Assembly: GCA_013036095.1 (NCBI GenBank)
Contig: JAAXCW010000003.1
Location: 1-64,000 of the forward strand
Reading direction: 5' to 3'
DNA: 64,000 bases
From: Vulcanimicrobiota bacterium
Lineage (GTDB): Bacteria; Vulcanimicrobiota; Vulcanimicrobiia; Vulcanimicrobiales; Vulcanimicrobiaceae
Shown one piece after another: positions 31,362-40,465 of this stretch. The notes below the pieces were generated by a model. It saw only the letters and a list, made by a program, of their open reading frames with translations. It did no database searches and was not told the origin of the DNA. Both the position numbers and the translations under genes were made by a program. Within the stretch, counting starts at the first letter, position 1. Each line of letters starts with the position of its first letter.

Positions 31362-33076
31362 CACTGACTAGAACGTTTTCCGGCCGCTTGCGGATTCACG
31401 CGGTGCCAAAATTGCAGGCCCATGGGAAGCGCGGCCGGCGCCAAAGGGTCCAGGTCGAAGCCCGCCAGATTCGACGGTACGACCGCCCCCAGCCGGACCG
31501 AGTAAAGGTAGATTACCGGCAAGTCTGAGGCGGCGAGTTCCTGATACCGGTCGAGCTCCCGGCGTGCAACGGCCACCGAGGGTGCCGAGCGAGCGCGCTC
31601 GATTGCGCGATCGATCTGTGGATTATTGTAGAAGCCGATGTTGTATCCGCCCGCCGCGCGCGTTTGCTTGGAATCGTACGATTTATAATCATCCGGATAG
31701 GCCGGAAGGATAATGCCGCGCAGGGCTACTTGGAAGCGGCTGTTGTGCAGATCTTCGAAAAACGTCTGCAGTTCCTCGTTCTCTAGCGTGCATTCAATGC
31801 CGACCGCGCGTAGATTGGCTTGGATCAGCTCCGCGATGTTGCTGGCCACCGCGTCGGTCGCGCCGCCTGTCTTAAGCGTAAAGCGAAGCTCGCGGCCGTC
31901 TTTCATGCGAACGTTGCCGTGAAGTTTCCAGCCGGCCGCATCCAATATCGCCCGTGCGCGCGCCGGATCGTAACGGTACGTCCGTATGCGCGGATCGTAG
32001 TAGGGCGAAAAAGTGGGAATCGGTCCGTTGAGGAGATCGGCCTGGCCGCTCATGATTCCGGACTTGATGAAATCGCGATCGATCGCATACATCATCGCCT
32101 GCTTCACGCGCGGATCGTGAGCCCATGAAATGGACGCGTCGTGATAATTCGGTAGCAACAGGAACGTGACGTTCCACGGCCAGGTGATAAACTTATGATT
32201 GCCGCGCAAACGAGTATGGATCCGCCAGAGATTGGGGGCGATGTCGGTGACGTCGACCTCGCCGGCGTCGACCGCGGCATACAGCGAATCTTGTTGGGGA
32301 TAGACGCGGAAGGCTACGGCATCGAGCTTCGGCCGTGGTCCCCAATAGCGCGGATTCCGCCCCAGAATGAGATACGAATCTCGTACGCTGCGCACGATTC
32401 GCCATGGGCCGCTGATAACGGGGTTTTGGGCGAAGTCCGCATCGCCGTTGACGAATTTCGCTTCGGCTTCCGACCCGGGCGGATAGCGGTCCAAAACATG
32501 AGCGGGAAGCGGGAGCGTTTCGCCGAGCGCGTTTTCCAAGAACGGAGGCGACGGAGACGATAGCCGAATTTCAACGGTGTAAGGATCGAGCGCGCGCGCC
32601 GACGTCATGAGTTTGAAGTCCGCTGAGTAACCGTTCAAAAGGTTTGGATTATCGCCGAGCAGGAGCGAGAAGACCACATCCTTTGCCGTCAGCGGTGCGC
32701 CGTCGGACCACAAAACACCGCGGCGCAGGTGTAAGAGATAACGCTTTCCGCCACCGGTAATTTCGATGCGATATGCCAGGCTGGTTTGCCGGCGCGGCAG
32801 CAGATCGGGGCCGATATCCACCAGCGGCGTGTAGATGAGATCGTTGGCCATCCGCGCGGCCGAGCCGACGGCCGTCAGCGGATTGAAAGAGTCCGGTCCG
32901 GCGATCCACGCCGTCACGATCATATTCGGTTGGCGCGTCTCCGCGCTTCGCGCCCCGCAGCCGGCTGCCAGGGCAACCGCAGAAAAAGCCAATGTCATGG
33001 TGAGCGAGCCTGCCCTGAGCCGGGTCGAAGGGAACCACCCTGAGCAGCGCGCATAGCGCGCGAGTCGAAGGGTCAC
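31361..33076 (-). CDS. peptide ABC transporter substrate-binding lipoprotein (SBP family 5)
   Basis: Extracytoplasmic binding protein for peptides or related oligomers. The mature part has [23 protein letters not shown] and [26 protein letters not shown], hallmarks of family 5 (OppA/DppA). The frame opens with a GTG that overlaps the oppC-like stop (GTGA). About 26 residues encoded by a dispersed repeat follow, then [14 protein letters not shown], a lipoprotein-type leader. Either GTG 33076 or ATG 32998 may be the start. The longer form supplies the positively charged end that the short leader lacks. Downstream it overlaps msrA. Confidence 0.9.
   Translation of the reverse strand: MTLRLARYARCSGWFPSTRLRAGSLTMTLAFSAVALAAGCGARSAETRQPNMIVTAWIAGPDSFNPLTAVGSAARMANDLIYTPLVDIGPDLLPRRQTSLAYRIEITGGGKRYLLHLRRGVLWSDGAPLTAKDVVFSLLLGDNPNLLNGYSADFKLMTSARALDPYTVEIRLSSPSPPFLENALGETLPLPAHVLDRYPPGSEAEAKFVNGDADFAQNPVISGPWRIVRSVRDSYLILGRNPRYWGPRPKLDAVAFRVYPQQDSLYAAVDAGEVDVTDIAPNLWRIHTRLRGNHKFITWPWNVTFLLLPNYHDASISWAHDPRVKQAMMYAIDRDFIKSGIMSGQADLLNGPIPTFSPYYDPRIRTYRYDPARARAILDAAGWKLHGNVRMKDGRELRFTLKTGGATDAVASNIAELIQANLRAVGIECTLENEELQTFFEDLHNSRFQVALRGIILPAYPDDYKSYDSKQTRAAGGYNIGFYNNPQIDRAIERARSAPSVAVARRELDRYQELAASDLPVIYLYSVRLGAVVPSNLAGFDLDPLAPAALPMGLQFWHRVNPQAAGKRSSQ
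32995..33073. repeat. dispersed repeat, copy B, inside the binding-protein 5' end
   Basis: TGTCATGGTGAGCGAGCC, then two CCTGAG ... GTCGAAGGG modules with a GCGCGC-AT-GCGCGC-like hairpin between them. On the minus strand it starts right after the oppC-like stop and ends on the ATG of the core signal peptide. It contains no stop codon in the binding-protein frame, so it can be translated. Confidence 0.75.
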
Positions 33077-33927
33077 GTTTGTTTCTCTCTCAACCAGTCG
33101 CCGGCAAAGTTAAACGCGCAGACGGTGATGAGAATTGCGAGGCCGGGCGGCAGAATCAGCCAGTACGCTCGAGCGAACAGATCGCTCTGCGCGCCGGAAA
33201 GCAAATTGCCCCATGACGGAACCGGCAGACGAACACCGATCCCGAGATACGAGAGTGCGGTCTCGGCGAGCATGGCGCTGGCAACCATGAACGTCGTGGT
33301 TGTAATGATCGTTCCCATCGCGTTGGGCACGATATGACGGAAGATGATGCGCAAATCGCCCGCCCCCGAGGAACGCGCGGCTTCGACATACAGCCGTTCT
33401 TTCAGCGTCAAGACCTCGCCGCGCACCAGACGCGCCGGTCCCAGCCAAGCCGTAAACCCGATGACAAGCATCAGCGTGAGTACGCTGCCATTGAAGAGCG
33501 CGGCTAAGAAGAGCAAGAGAAATAATGTCGGCACACTCAAGAAGACGTCGACCACGCGCATGAGAATCGAATCGACCCAGCCGCCGTAATATCCCGAGAT
33601 CGCTCCGTACAGCGTTCCGATAAACATGGCCACCAGCGCGGCCACGATCCCGACGGAAAGTGTGATCCGGCCGCCGATCAGCAGACGCGCGAGCTCGTCC
33701 CGTCCCAAGCCGTCGGTTCCCAACCAGTGCGCGCCGCCCGGCTGCGCGTACGCATGCGCGACGTCCGTAGCATATGCGTCGATGTGCAGGAAGTACGGCG
33801 CGAGCCAGCATGCTAGCAGCGCCAAGGCGATCCAAAGCATGCCGGCGGCCGCGATCGAATCGACGCGCACCCGTCGACGTCGCGAAAAACCTTCGTCAAC
33901 CGGGAGCGTCAGCGTCGCGTCAATCAT
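33073..33927 (-). CDS. peptide ABC transporter permease (DppC/OppC type)
   Basis: The 284-residue inner-membrane permease has an N-terminal helix and a cytoplasmic segment GTDGLGRDELARLLIGGRI typical of OppC/DppC. The permease core includes EAARSSGAGDLRIIFRHIVPNAMG (the EAA loop that contacts the ATPase), and the final helices contain YLGIGVRLPVPSWGNLL. It overlaps the start of its partner by 8 nt upstream (ATGATTGA) and the binding-protein frame downstream. No ATPase gene is nearby. Confidence 0.94.
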   Translation of the reverse strand: MIDATLTLPVDEGFSRRRRVRVDSIAAAGMLWIALALLACWLAPYFLHIDAYATDVAHAYAQPGGAHWLGTDGLGRDELARLLIGGRITLSVGIVAALVAMFIGTLYGAISGYYGGWVDSILMRVVDVFLSVPTLFLLLFLAALFNGSVLTLMLVIGFTAWLGPARLVRGEVLTLKERLYVEAARSSGAGDLRIIFRHIVPNAMGTIITTTTFMVASAMLAETALSYLGIGVRLPVPSWGNLLSGAQSDLFARAYWLILPPGLAILITVCAFNFAGDWLREKQT

Positions 33928-34873
33928 AGCGCACGCGCGGATCCACGACGCCGTAAAGCACGTCCGCCAACAGGTTTCCGAGGATCACGAGCAGCGCCGT
34001 AATGACCGTCATGCCCAGCAGCGTAAAGTAGTCCCGATCGGTTGCGGATTGCCAGAAGAGCTGGCCCATGCCGGGATAGGCGAAGATCTGCTCAGTGATG
34101 ACTGCGCCGCCGAAGAGCGCCGGGACGGTTCCGCCTAGCAGCGTGATGAAAGGAATGAGCGCGTTGCGCAGCGTGTGACGGAACAGCACGGCGCGCGGCG
34201 CCAGGCCCTTCGCTCTTGCCGTGCGCGCGTAATCTTCCTGAAGCTGTTCGACCATACTGCCGCGGATATAGCGGCTCCAGCCTGCCAGCGAGACGATCGC
34301 AAGCGTGAATCCCGGCAGCACCAAATGCGCCATTCGGGACGGCCAATCGAACGACGCCGTATCGATGGTCTGCAATCCGCCGACGGGTGACCACCGAAGT
34401 TGTACCGCGAAGAGCGCAATCAAAATGGTGCCGAACCAAAACGTCGGCATCGACCACGCCACGAAAACGATGCCGCTCGCCGCGCGGTCGAATAGCGAGT
34501 TCCGCCGGAACGCCTGGTAGACTCCGAGCGGAACGGCAATAACGATCGAAAGTAGCAATGCGCTGCCCATCAAGAGCAGCGTGCGACCGATCCGCTCGCC
34601 GATGAGCGAGAGCACGGGAGCTTGGCGGCGATACGAAAATCCGAGATCGCCGTGCGCAAGCTTGTCCAGCCAAATAGCATATTGCTGGTAGACGGGGCGA
34701 TCCAGGCCGAGTTCGTGAGTGATCCGCGCAACTTGCGTCGGCGCAGCGTTTTCGCCGGCCAGCGTTTGCGCCAAATTACCGGGCGCGAGATGCAATAAGA
34801 TAAACGTTAAGACCGTGACGCCGAGGAGCGTCGGGATCGCCAACAGCAAGCGCTTGAGGACGAACTGAAGCAC
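33920..34873 (-). CDS. peptide ABC transporter permease (DppB/OppB type)
   Basis: The 317-residue permease starts MLQFVLKRLLLAIPTLLGVTVLTFILLHLAPG, the standard OppB/DppB opening. QVARITHELGLDRPVYQQYAIWL follows, and the EAA-type loop is ARTARAKGLAPRAVLFRHTLRNALIP. Six membrane helices can be placed. With the following permease it forms the channel for peptide uptake. It lies 3 bp from the upstream secreted-protein gene. Confidence 0.94.
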   Translation of the reverse strand: MLQFVLKRLLLAIPTLLGVTVLTFILLHLAPGNLAQTLAGENAAPTQVARITHELGLDRPVYQQYAIWLDKLAHGDLGFSYRRQAPVLSLIGERIGRTLLLMGSALLLSIVIAVPLGVYQAFRRNSLFDRAASGIVFVAWSMPTFWFGTILIALFAVQLRWSPVGGLQTIDTASFDWPSRMAHLVLPGFTLAIVSLAGWSRYIRGSMVEQLQEDYARTARAKGLAPRAVLFRHTLRNALIPFITLLGGTVPALFGGAVITEQIFAYPGMGQLFWQSATDRDYFTLLGMTVITALLVILGNLLADVLYGVVDPRVRYD

Positions 34874-34876
34874 CTC

Positions 34877-36367
34877 TTACCAGCGGTACGCAGCCAGCGC
34901 ATCCCACTGGTACGGCTGCGTGCCGTCCCAGGCGAAAAAACACTCGCCGATCGCGCCCACTTCCTTGCTGACGTCGAGCGAGGCGGCGATCTCGTCAGCG
35001 GGCGGGTAGCCGTTGCGCCCCTCCGCGGTCGTCTGGCCGCCCATGCTTACCGGCAAACGGCGCCCGCTTATCGCGATCAGTTTCTCATAAGATGCGCGCA
35101 GCAGTACTTTGACTTGCGCCGCAGTCGTGGGCGTGCGCCGCATCATACGCCAGTACGCCATCGGCTGCAGCACGTCACTGTATTGCGCAATTTGCCGGTA
35201 TGGATATTTTGCGAGATCGAGATGCTCCAAATACGGATCCTCGACCGTAGAGACCAGCAAGTACTTCGGTCCGAGCGCTTCACGCAAATGCTGCATGTAG
35301 ATCCAGAGCGCGTTCAGCTTTTGCGGATCGCCGCCCATGAATTCAGGGCCGCGTTCCAGATCGATGGCGAGTCCCGTTAGCGGCGTGCCTTTCGCTGTCC
35401 GGTAGTACGCGGTTCGCACGCTCGCTTGAAGATCTTCAAAAGTCGTGTCGCGTGGAACCGTCCATCCGATCGTTCCGATGCCGTGCGCGGCCAAACCATC
35501 GATGATTGCATCGACCGTCGATTTGGCTTCGGGCGTAATCTCCCAGTACGCGCCGTACGCGGTTCGCAGCTCGACGTAATGCAAGCCCGCGCGCACGGCT
35601 TGGTTGACCATCGCTTGCGGATCAAGGTGTTTGAAATAGAGCGGATCGAGCGGGTTCACGGTAAAGAAAAGCCACATCGCTTTTCCCGACGCAGCTGACA
35701 GCGATGTGGCGGGCGCTGCGCCCGGCGTGGAAATCGATGCTGTCTTGACCGGAGCGCGGTCGCTGCGGTAGAGCAGGTAACGGTACCGCGCTCCCGGCTC
35801 GACCGACGTGTCACGGTAGCTGGAACTCGGCCCGGCGATGACGCTCATGATCGCGCGCCTTCCCAAAGCGTCGATGCGCACGAGGCGCGCGAGGACGTTC
35901 TCTTGCGGAAACCAGCCAACTTGGATCGTATGGGGGCCGAGCGCTTCCGCGACGACGCGCGGTCCACGCCAGTTGCGCGTATCGGTTGTCATGGTAACGC
36001 TGCCGAGTTTGGGCGTATTCGAGCGCACGACGATGCGCAGGCGCCCGTCGCGATGCGTCTTGAGCATGGCCGCTGGCTGACCGAAGCGCAGCCGCGTCTG
36101 CCACTGCACGTACCCGTCGCGCGAGAGCCAATCGAGGTCGCTGCCGGTCATGATGCGCGTCGGCTTTCCTTGCGCATCCAGAAAGCGCGCGACCAACAGC
36201 CAGCGCGCGTTGCCATCCGGGTCGAAACCGAGCGGACGCGATACGATCGTGAGTTTGGCGGCGGGATTCCCGTAGTAGACAAGGCCCGCCGGCATCGGTG
36301 GCGGTGCGGGAGTAGGTTTGGCCTGAGCAAGCAGTGCGCCCAAGAGCAGCGGAAGTACGGACGGCAT
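34877..36367 (-). CDS. secreted TIM-barrel-like (glycosidase-like) protein, unknown substrate
   Basis: The product is 496 residues if started at ATG 36367 (MPSVLPLLLGALLAQA, a signal peptide). A longer frame from GTG 36409 would translate the arm of a terminator and is rejected. Residues about 20-230 are beta-rich, possibly one or two fibronectin-like domains. From about residue 240 (AMWLFFTVNPLDPLYFKHLD) the sequence alternates strands and helices as in a TIM barrel, with LTGLAIDLERGPEFMGGD as a likely catalytic-strand Asp/Glu pair and QPMAYWRMM later. This resembles GH18-like or DUF-type secreted hydrolases; the substrate is unknown. Confidence 0.7.
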   Translation of the reverse strand: MPSVLPLLLGALLAQAKPTPAPPPMPAGLVYYGNPAAKLTIVSRPLGFDPDGNARWLLVARFLDAQGKPTRIMTGSDLDWLSRDGYVQWQTRLRFGQPAAMLKTHRDGRLRIVVRSNTPKLGSVTMTTDTRNWRGPRVVAEALGPHTIQVGWFPQENVLARLVRIDALGRRAIMSVIAGPSSSYRDTSVEPGARYRYLLYRSDRAPVKTASISTPGAAPATSLSAASGKAMWLFFTVNPLDPLYFKHLDPQAMVNQAVRAGLHYVELRTAYGAYWEITPEAKSTVDAIIDGLAAHGIGTIGWTVPRDTTFEDLQASVRTAYYRTAKGTPLTGLAIDLERGPEFMGGDPQKLNALWIYMQHLREALGPKYLLVSTVEDPYLEHLDLAKYPYRQIAQYSDVLQPMAYWRMMRRTPTTAAQVKVLLRASYEKLIAISGRRLPVSMGGQTTAEGRNGYPPADEIAASLDVSKEVGAIGECFFAWDGTQPYQWDALAAYRW

Positions 36368-36382
36368 GCGCGGCGTTTTCGA

Positions 36383-36415
36383 CAAAAGAAAGGGGCGATG
36401 CTTTCGCACCGCCCC
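36383..36415 (-). terminator. rho-independent terminator after the TonB receptor gene
   Basis: GGGGCGGTGC, a GAAA tetraloop and GCATCGCCCC (36392-36415 on the minus strand) form a stem of about 10 bp, followed by TTTCTTTTG. It lies 20 bp beyond the receptor stop and just upstream of the secreted TIM-barrel-like gene. Confidence 0.9.
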
Positions 36416-36434
36416 AGAGGACGCCGCTTCCGGC

Positions 36435-39308
36435 CTACGGGATGCGCTTGACCAAGAAGAGCTCGAACTGCGGGGTCGTCTGTGAATAGTCTTGGTACGT
36501 GCGGTACGATCCGCCCGTCGCCGGCGTCAGCGACGGCGTGTTGGGCCAGAACGGTCCGCAGCCCGTGTAGAGCTGAGGCGTGCTGCCCAGTTGTGATGCC
36601 GTGCATTCCCCGGTCGGGTCGTGTGTTTGGTTGAAGAGGTTCGACATTTGGAGGCCCAGCGTGAGATCGCGCGAGGGCCCAAGGTGTACGAGCGCAGTCG
36701 AGTTCACTACGAAGTATCCTTGCGTCATCGTCTCGGATTGGCCGATCTGCGGCGGGATGACCTGTCCGTGGAACGTGTTGACGCACCGGGATGCGCTCGT
36801 CGTTATACCGATCGTGCAGATGGTCTGCACGCCGATGTTCGAGAACGACGGTCCCTGATAATAGACCAGCGGGATGAAGTGGAAGTTGTTGTAGTGGATA
36901 TCTGCGGTGAGCGTTCCGCTCCAGATCGGATCGAACGCCGAACGGATCAGGTTGCCCCGCTGTACGATCGGTGTCGGCAGTGGCGACACGTTGTACGACG
37001 ACGCCAGCCCCGAAGTGATGGACGTCCAGTAGTTGTCGTACGTTCCGCTTAACCACCAAGAGACCCCGATGGGCCGCTGATCCACGTGGTTGATGCCGAG
37101 CTCGAAACCGAACGCCTGGCGGATGCCGCCGTTCTGCGGCAGCTGCGGGCCGAACGTAATCGGCAACACTCCGTCGGCACTCGTCTGCGGCCGGTACAGG
37201 TAATATGTGTTTGTGGCCTTGTTCATCCACGGCCCGAACTTCATCGATGTGTTCGCATCGAACTGATGCTCCCACTGAAGATCGGCGCTGTGAATGCGCG
37301 TGGGGTCGGCCGTGAAGCCGTTCGCGCTGGGGTTGTAAGGCGTAAACGGCGGCGAGGTCGCGCTGCCGCCGTTAAGCGGACCCGGCGGCACGATTCGATA
37401 GACGTATCCGCTGCCGACGAAGGTTGTAGAATCCGTGTACGATCCCCGGATGACGTCGTTCGGCCCCATGGTGTAGGTTGCCGAGAACGTTGGATTGAGG
37501 ATCCCGACGGTGAACGGTCCCCCCGGATAATCATAGGACATCCGCTGGTAACGCAGACCCGGCTGAACCAGCCAGCGGTTGTTGCGCAGCGCGACATCGA
37601 TGTATGCATTCGGGACGTGCGTCGGATAGTTCGATATAAAGTTCGCCGCCGGAAACGATCCGTCCGTATTGAAGAAGAACGTGTATGAATAGTTATACAG
37701 GTTAATGTCGTACTCTTGACCGATGCCGGCTTTGATGGTCGTGTTGGCGTTGATGGCGTTGGTGTAGTCGAGCGAAGCCAAATACATGTTCGAACGGCGG
37801 TCGCCGTAGAAACCGGTACTAAACCAGTTGGTCTGCTGCACGCATGCGACCCCGCTGGTCCCGGCGCCGCTATTCATGATCGGCGTTCCGGGCTGGTAGG
37901 GGACGGGCGGGCAGCCGGCGCTGACGCGGAAATCGGGCGTGTTTTCAATGGCCAAGTTCGCATCCACGACCGGTTGGTCGAAGATGTACTGGTTGAAATT
38001 CTCGGCTAATCTCAGCGCGAAGAACGAGTGGTCGTTGATGATGTGGTTCCACTGAAGTTTTCCGATGCCGGAATAGTGGTGCCAGATGTTGCCGTTGTTG
38101 TTGGAGGCCGTTCCAAAGTAGAGACCGAGCGGGCAGTTTTGACCGTTCGGCGCGGTACCACCGGTTGCACCGGTATAGGTGGTCGCCGAAACCGCGTAAC
38201 CCGGACACGGAACGGCCGTGACCGGCGGCGCTTCACCCGGCGCGCGCGCCATTAAGTAGTTGAACATGAAGTCGCCGACGCCGTTTTGGAGGAGGAATTG
38301 GAAATCGTTTCTTTCGCTGGGGCGATAATGGAAGTTGGCGACGATGTCGGTCGTTTTGACCGGCCCGGGTCCGTTTAAGCCTTCGGCCAGGACCGCCGGA
38401 AAGGTCAGACCGGAGCTGTAGTAGTTCAGCTGATTGGTCTTGTCGATCGCCGCGTACCACGAGAAACGCCGGTTAGGCGTGGCGCCGCCGAACTCGGCCG
38501 TGAGCTGCTGATTTTGACCGTAGAGATTGGTGCCGAACGAGATCTGGCCGAACGCCGGATACGTGCCCGACTTGACGACGGTGTTGATGATTCCCAGGCC
38601 GTTGGCTGCATCGCCGGCCGAGAGGCCGCCCGTGTAGACTTCCACGTTTGCGATGCCGACGTTCGAAAGATTCGTCGTGAAAAAGCCGGTAATGCGCTCC
38701 TTGATCGGAATGCCGTCAAACTCGTACCCGATGTCGGTAATGTTGCCGCCGTGGATACGGGGCTGCGCGGGGAAACCGGTCGAGGTGACGCCGGGAACGC
38801 CCTGCACGTACTGGTAGAGCGTCTTATGCAGATCGTTTCCGCCTGACAGCGCGTTCAATTGGGCTCCCGAAACGTTGTAGACGTCGGAGGTCACATTAGG
38901 TTGCACCAGGTTGCCGGCGGCGCGTGAAGTGACCGACGCGATGGTTCTTAAAGCGTTCGTGAGCGTCTCGTTGAGCGAAACGGTCTGGCCCTGCTGCACG
39001 GTCACGCCCGGTACGACCACCGGCGAGTAGCCGTTAATCTGATACGAGACGGTGTACGTGTCGGGAAATAGAGCTTGAAGCGTGTAGAACCCACGCGAAT
39101 CCGACTTTGTCCGCGCCGTTGCAGCCGGCGAAGACGCCGTCACGTCGACGTTGGCGATCGGTGCGCCGGTCGCACTGTTCGTGATCGTACCGACGATGGC
39201 GCCCGTATTGGCCGCCAGCGCCGGCACTGGGATGGCGAAGTTTCCTAAGATGAATGCCGCGGCCAGGCCCGCAGCTGTGCCTCGCCACAGATGTTTAAAG
39301 TGTGTCAT
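36435..39308 (-). CDS. TonB-dependent receptor with N-terminal carboxypeptidase-regulatory domain
   Basis: Outer-membrane active transporter. The 957-residue product starts at ATG 39308 with aaggag 10 nt before it; an upstream in-frame GTG at 39353 is less likely. A signal peptide (to about residue 33) is followed by a transthyretin-like domain (IVGTITNSATGAPIANVDV and SRGFYTLQALFPDTYTVSY). The plug domain contains QPRIHGGNITDIGYEFDGIPI, and a long 22-strand-type barrel ends FELFLVKRIP. No TonB box or ExbB/ExbD is visible here, and the substrate is unknown. It sits alone between two strong terminators. Confidence 0.92.
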   Translation of the reverse strand: MTHFKHLWRGTAAGLAAAFILGNFAIPVPALAANTGAIVGTITNSATGAPIANVDVTASSPAATARTKSDSRGFYTLQALFPDTYTVSYQINGYSPVVVPGVTVQQGQTVSLNETLTNALRTIASVTSRAAGNLVQPNVTSDVYNVSGAQLNALSGGNDLHKTLYQYVQGVPGVTSTGFPAQPRIHGGNITDIGYEFDGIPIKERITGFFTTNLSNVGIANVEVYTGGLSAGDAANGLGIINTVVKSGTYPAFGQISFGTNLYGQNQQLTAEFGGATPNRRFSWYAAIDKTNQLNYYSSGLTFPAVLAEGLNGPGPVKTTDIVANFHYRPSERNDFQFLLQNGVGDFMFNYLMARAPGEAPPVTAVPCPGYAVSATTYTGATGGTAPNGQNCPLGLYFGTASNNNGNIWHHYSGIGKLQWNHIINDHSFFALRLAENFNQYIFDQPVVDANLAIENTPDFRVSAGCPPVPYQPGTPIMNSGAGTSGVACVQQTNWFSTGFYGDRRSNMYLASLDYTNAINANTTIKAGIGQEYDINLYNYSYTFFFNTDGSFPAANFISNYPTHVPNAYIDVALRNNRWLVQPGLRYQRMSYDYPGGPFTVGILNPTFSATYTMGPNDVIRGSYTDSTTFVGSGYVYRIVPPGPLNGGSATSPPFTPYNPSANGFTADPTRIHSADLQWEHQFDANTSMKFGPWMNKATNTYYLYRPQTSADGVLPITFGPQLPQNGGIRQAFGFELGINHVDQRPIGVSWWLSGTYDNYWTSITSGLASSYNVSPLPTPIVQRGNLIRSAFDPIWSGTLTADIHYNNFHFIPLVYYQGPSFSNIGVQTICTIGITTSASRCVNTFHGQVIPPQIGQSETMTQGYFVVNSTALVHLGPSRDLTLGLQMSNLFNQTHDPTGECTASQLGSTPQLYTGCGPFWPNTPSLTPATGGSYRTYQDYSQTTPQFELFLVKRIP

Positions 39309-39380
39309 TGCGCCGCTCTCCTTGCCGGGGCGGGCGCGTTGCTTCGTACGCATCCCGTGTCCGCCTTACGGCTAGATAAC

Positions 39381-39419
39381 AAAAGAAAAGCGACCGGCGT
39401 GGTCCCACGCGCGTTCGCT
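39381..39419 (-). terminator. rho-independent terminator after the SIS isomerase operon
   Basis: On the minus strand GCGAACGCGCGTG, a short loop and CACGCCGGTCGC form an imperfect 12-13-bp stem followed by TTTTCTTTT. It ends the lysA-dacB-SIS operon and isolates the downstream TonB receptor gene. Confidence 0.85.
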
Positions 39420-39445
39420 ACATTATTAATGCCGGGTTAAGAGCC

Positions 39446-40462
39446 TTAAGTCCTGCGGGGGGAACCTGCCTCCAACGTTTTGGCGAGCCCGCGGGGCGCG
39501 TCGCTTTCAACATACCGCGCCCGGCCCACGTGGAGGGCCACCATCTGCGCCGCGACCAGCCAAGCCAGCGTATTAAAGGCACCCCCCACAACGGGACCAA
39601 GCAACGGAATATCGCCGATGTGGCCGCCGATGACGTAACGCAAGCTTTCGGCCTGGGCCGCTTCGAGCATCGGGCCGTTCACGATGTTCCGCGCTACGTC
39701 GTCCACGATGCCGATGATTGCGCACGTCGCATCGAGCATCGCGGCGCTTCCGTGGCGGAACTCGCCGGCCGAAAATCCCTCGGCATGAATGTAACTCGCC
39801 TCTTTGAGCTTCAGCGCGAATTCGGTGGCAATAGGAATGCCGTAGCCCGCAGCCACGATGACGACGCTGCGCCGCCGGGCGATCCGCTGGGCCGCTTCGT
39901 GCACGGCCTCGACGCCGGATCCGTCGAGCCAGCTGCGGACGTCTTCGGCCGTTTCAGTCAAACTGCCGGCGCTGCGCGAGTGCGTGCCGGCCATCAAACC
40001 GGCGGCCCAGAGTAAGATCGCGGCTGTCGCGCTGACGCTCTTGCTGGCTGGAACGGCGATCTCCGGCCCTGCGGCAAGGTCGATGGTGAGATTTGCGCGC
40101 CGTCCCAGTTCGGAGTCCGGCGTATTTGTGATCGCGATCAGATCTTTGGGCTGCAGAACGTCGAGCGCTTCGAGCAAGTCGCCCGAGCGGCCGCTCTGCG
40201 AGCACGCGATGATCGCGGCGTTTCGGTAGGCAACGTTGTCGAGCGGAGCTTCGGTGGCGGCCAGCGCGTGCGCGCGGATGCCGCGCCGCCGCAGCGCGAG
40301 CGCGCCGAGCTGCGCCATGAAGAGCGAGCTGCCGCTCCCGAGCAGCACGACGTCGCGCTCGCGAATGGCGTGCGCGAGCGTTTCGGCTTTATCCGACGCG
40401 GCGATTGCGCGCCACACGTCGGGCTGCTCGCGGATCTCGCTTTCGAAATGCGCTCCGAGCAT
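39446..40462 (-). CDS. SIS-domain sugar isomerase (GlmS C-terminal-like)
   Basis: The 338-residue protein has two sugar-isomerase folds and no glutaminase domain. SIS motifs are visible: VVLLGSGSSLFMAQLGA and IACSQSGRSGDLLEAL in the first half. YGIPIATEFALKLKEASYIHAEGFSAGEFRHG in the second contains the conserved Lys and Glu of GlmS/AgaS-type isomerases. Likely acts on an amino-sugar phosphate, either as a deaminase or isomerase. Last gene of an operon with lysA and dacB (3-bp gap), which fits a cell-wall precursor role. Confidence 0.85.
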   Translation of the reverse strand: MLGAHFESEIREQPDVWRAIAASDKAETLAHAIRERDVVLLGSGSSLFMAQLGALALRRRGIRAHALAATEAPLDNVAYRNAAIIACSQSGRSGDLLEALDVLQPKDLIAITNTPDSELGRRANLTIDLAAGPEIAVPASKSVSATAAILLWAAGLMAGTHSRSAGSLTETAEDVRSWLDGSGVEAVHEAAQRIARRRSVVIVAAGYGIPIATEFALKLKEASYIHAEGFSAGEFRHGSAAMLDATCAIIGIVDDVARNIVNGPMLEAAQAESLRYVIGGHIGDIPLLGPVVGGAFNTLAWLVAAQMVALHVGRARYVESDAPRGLAKTLEAGSPRRT

Positions 40463-40465
40463 ACG

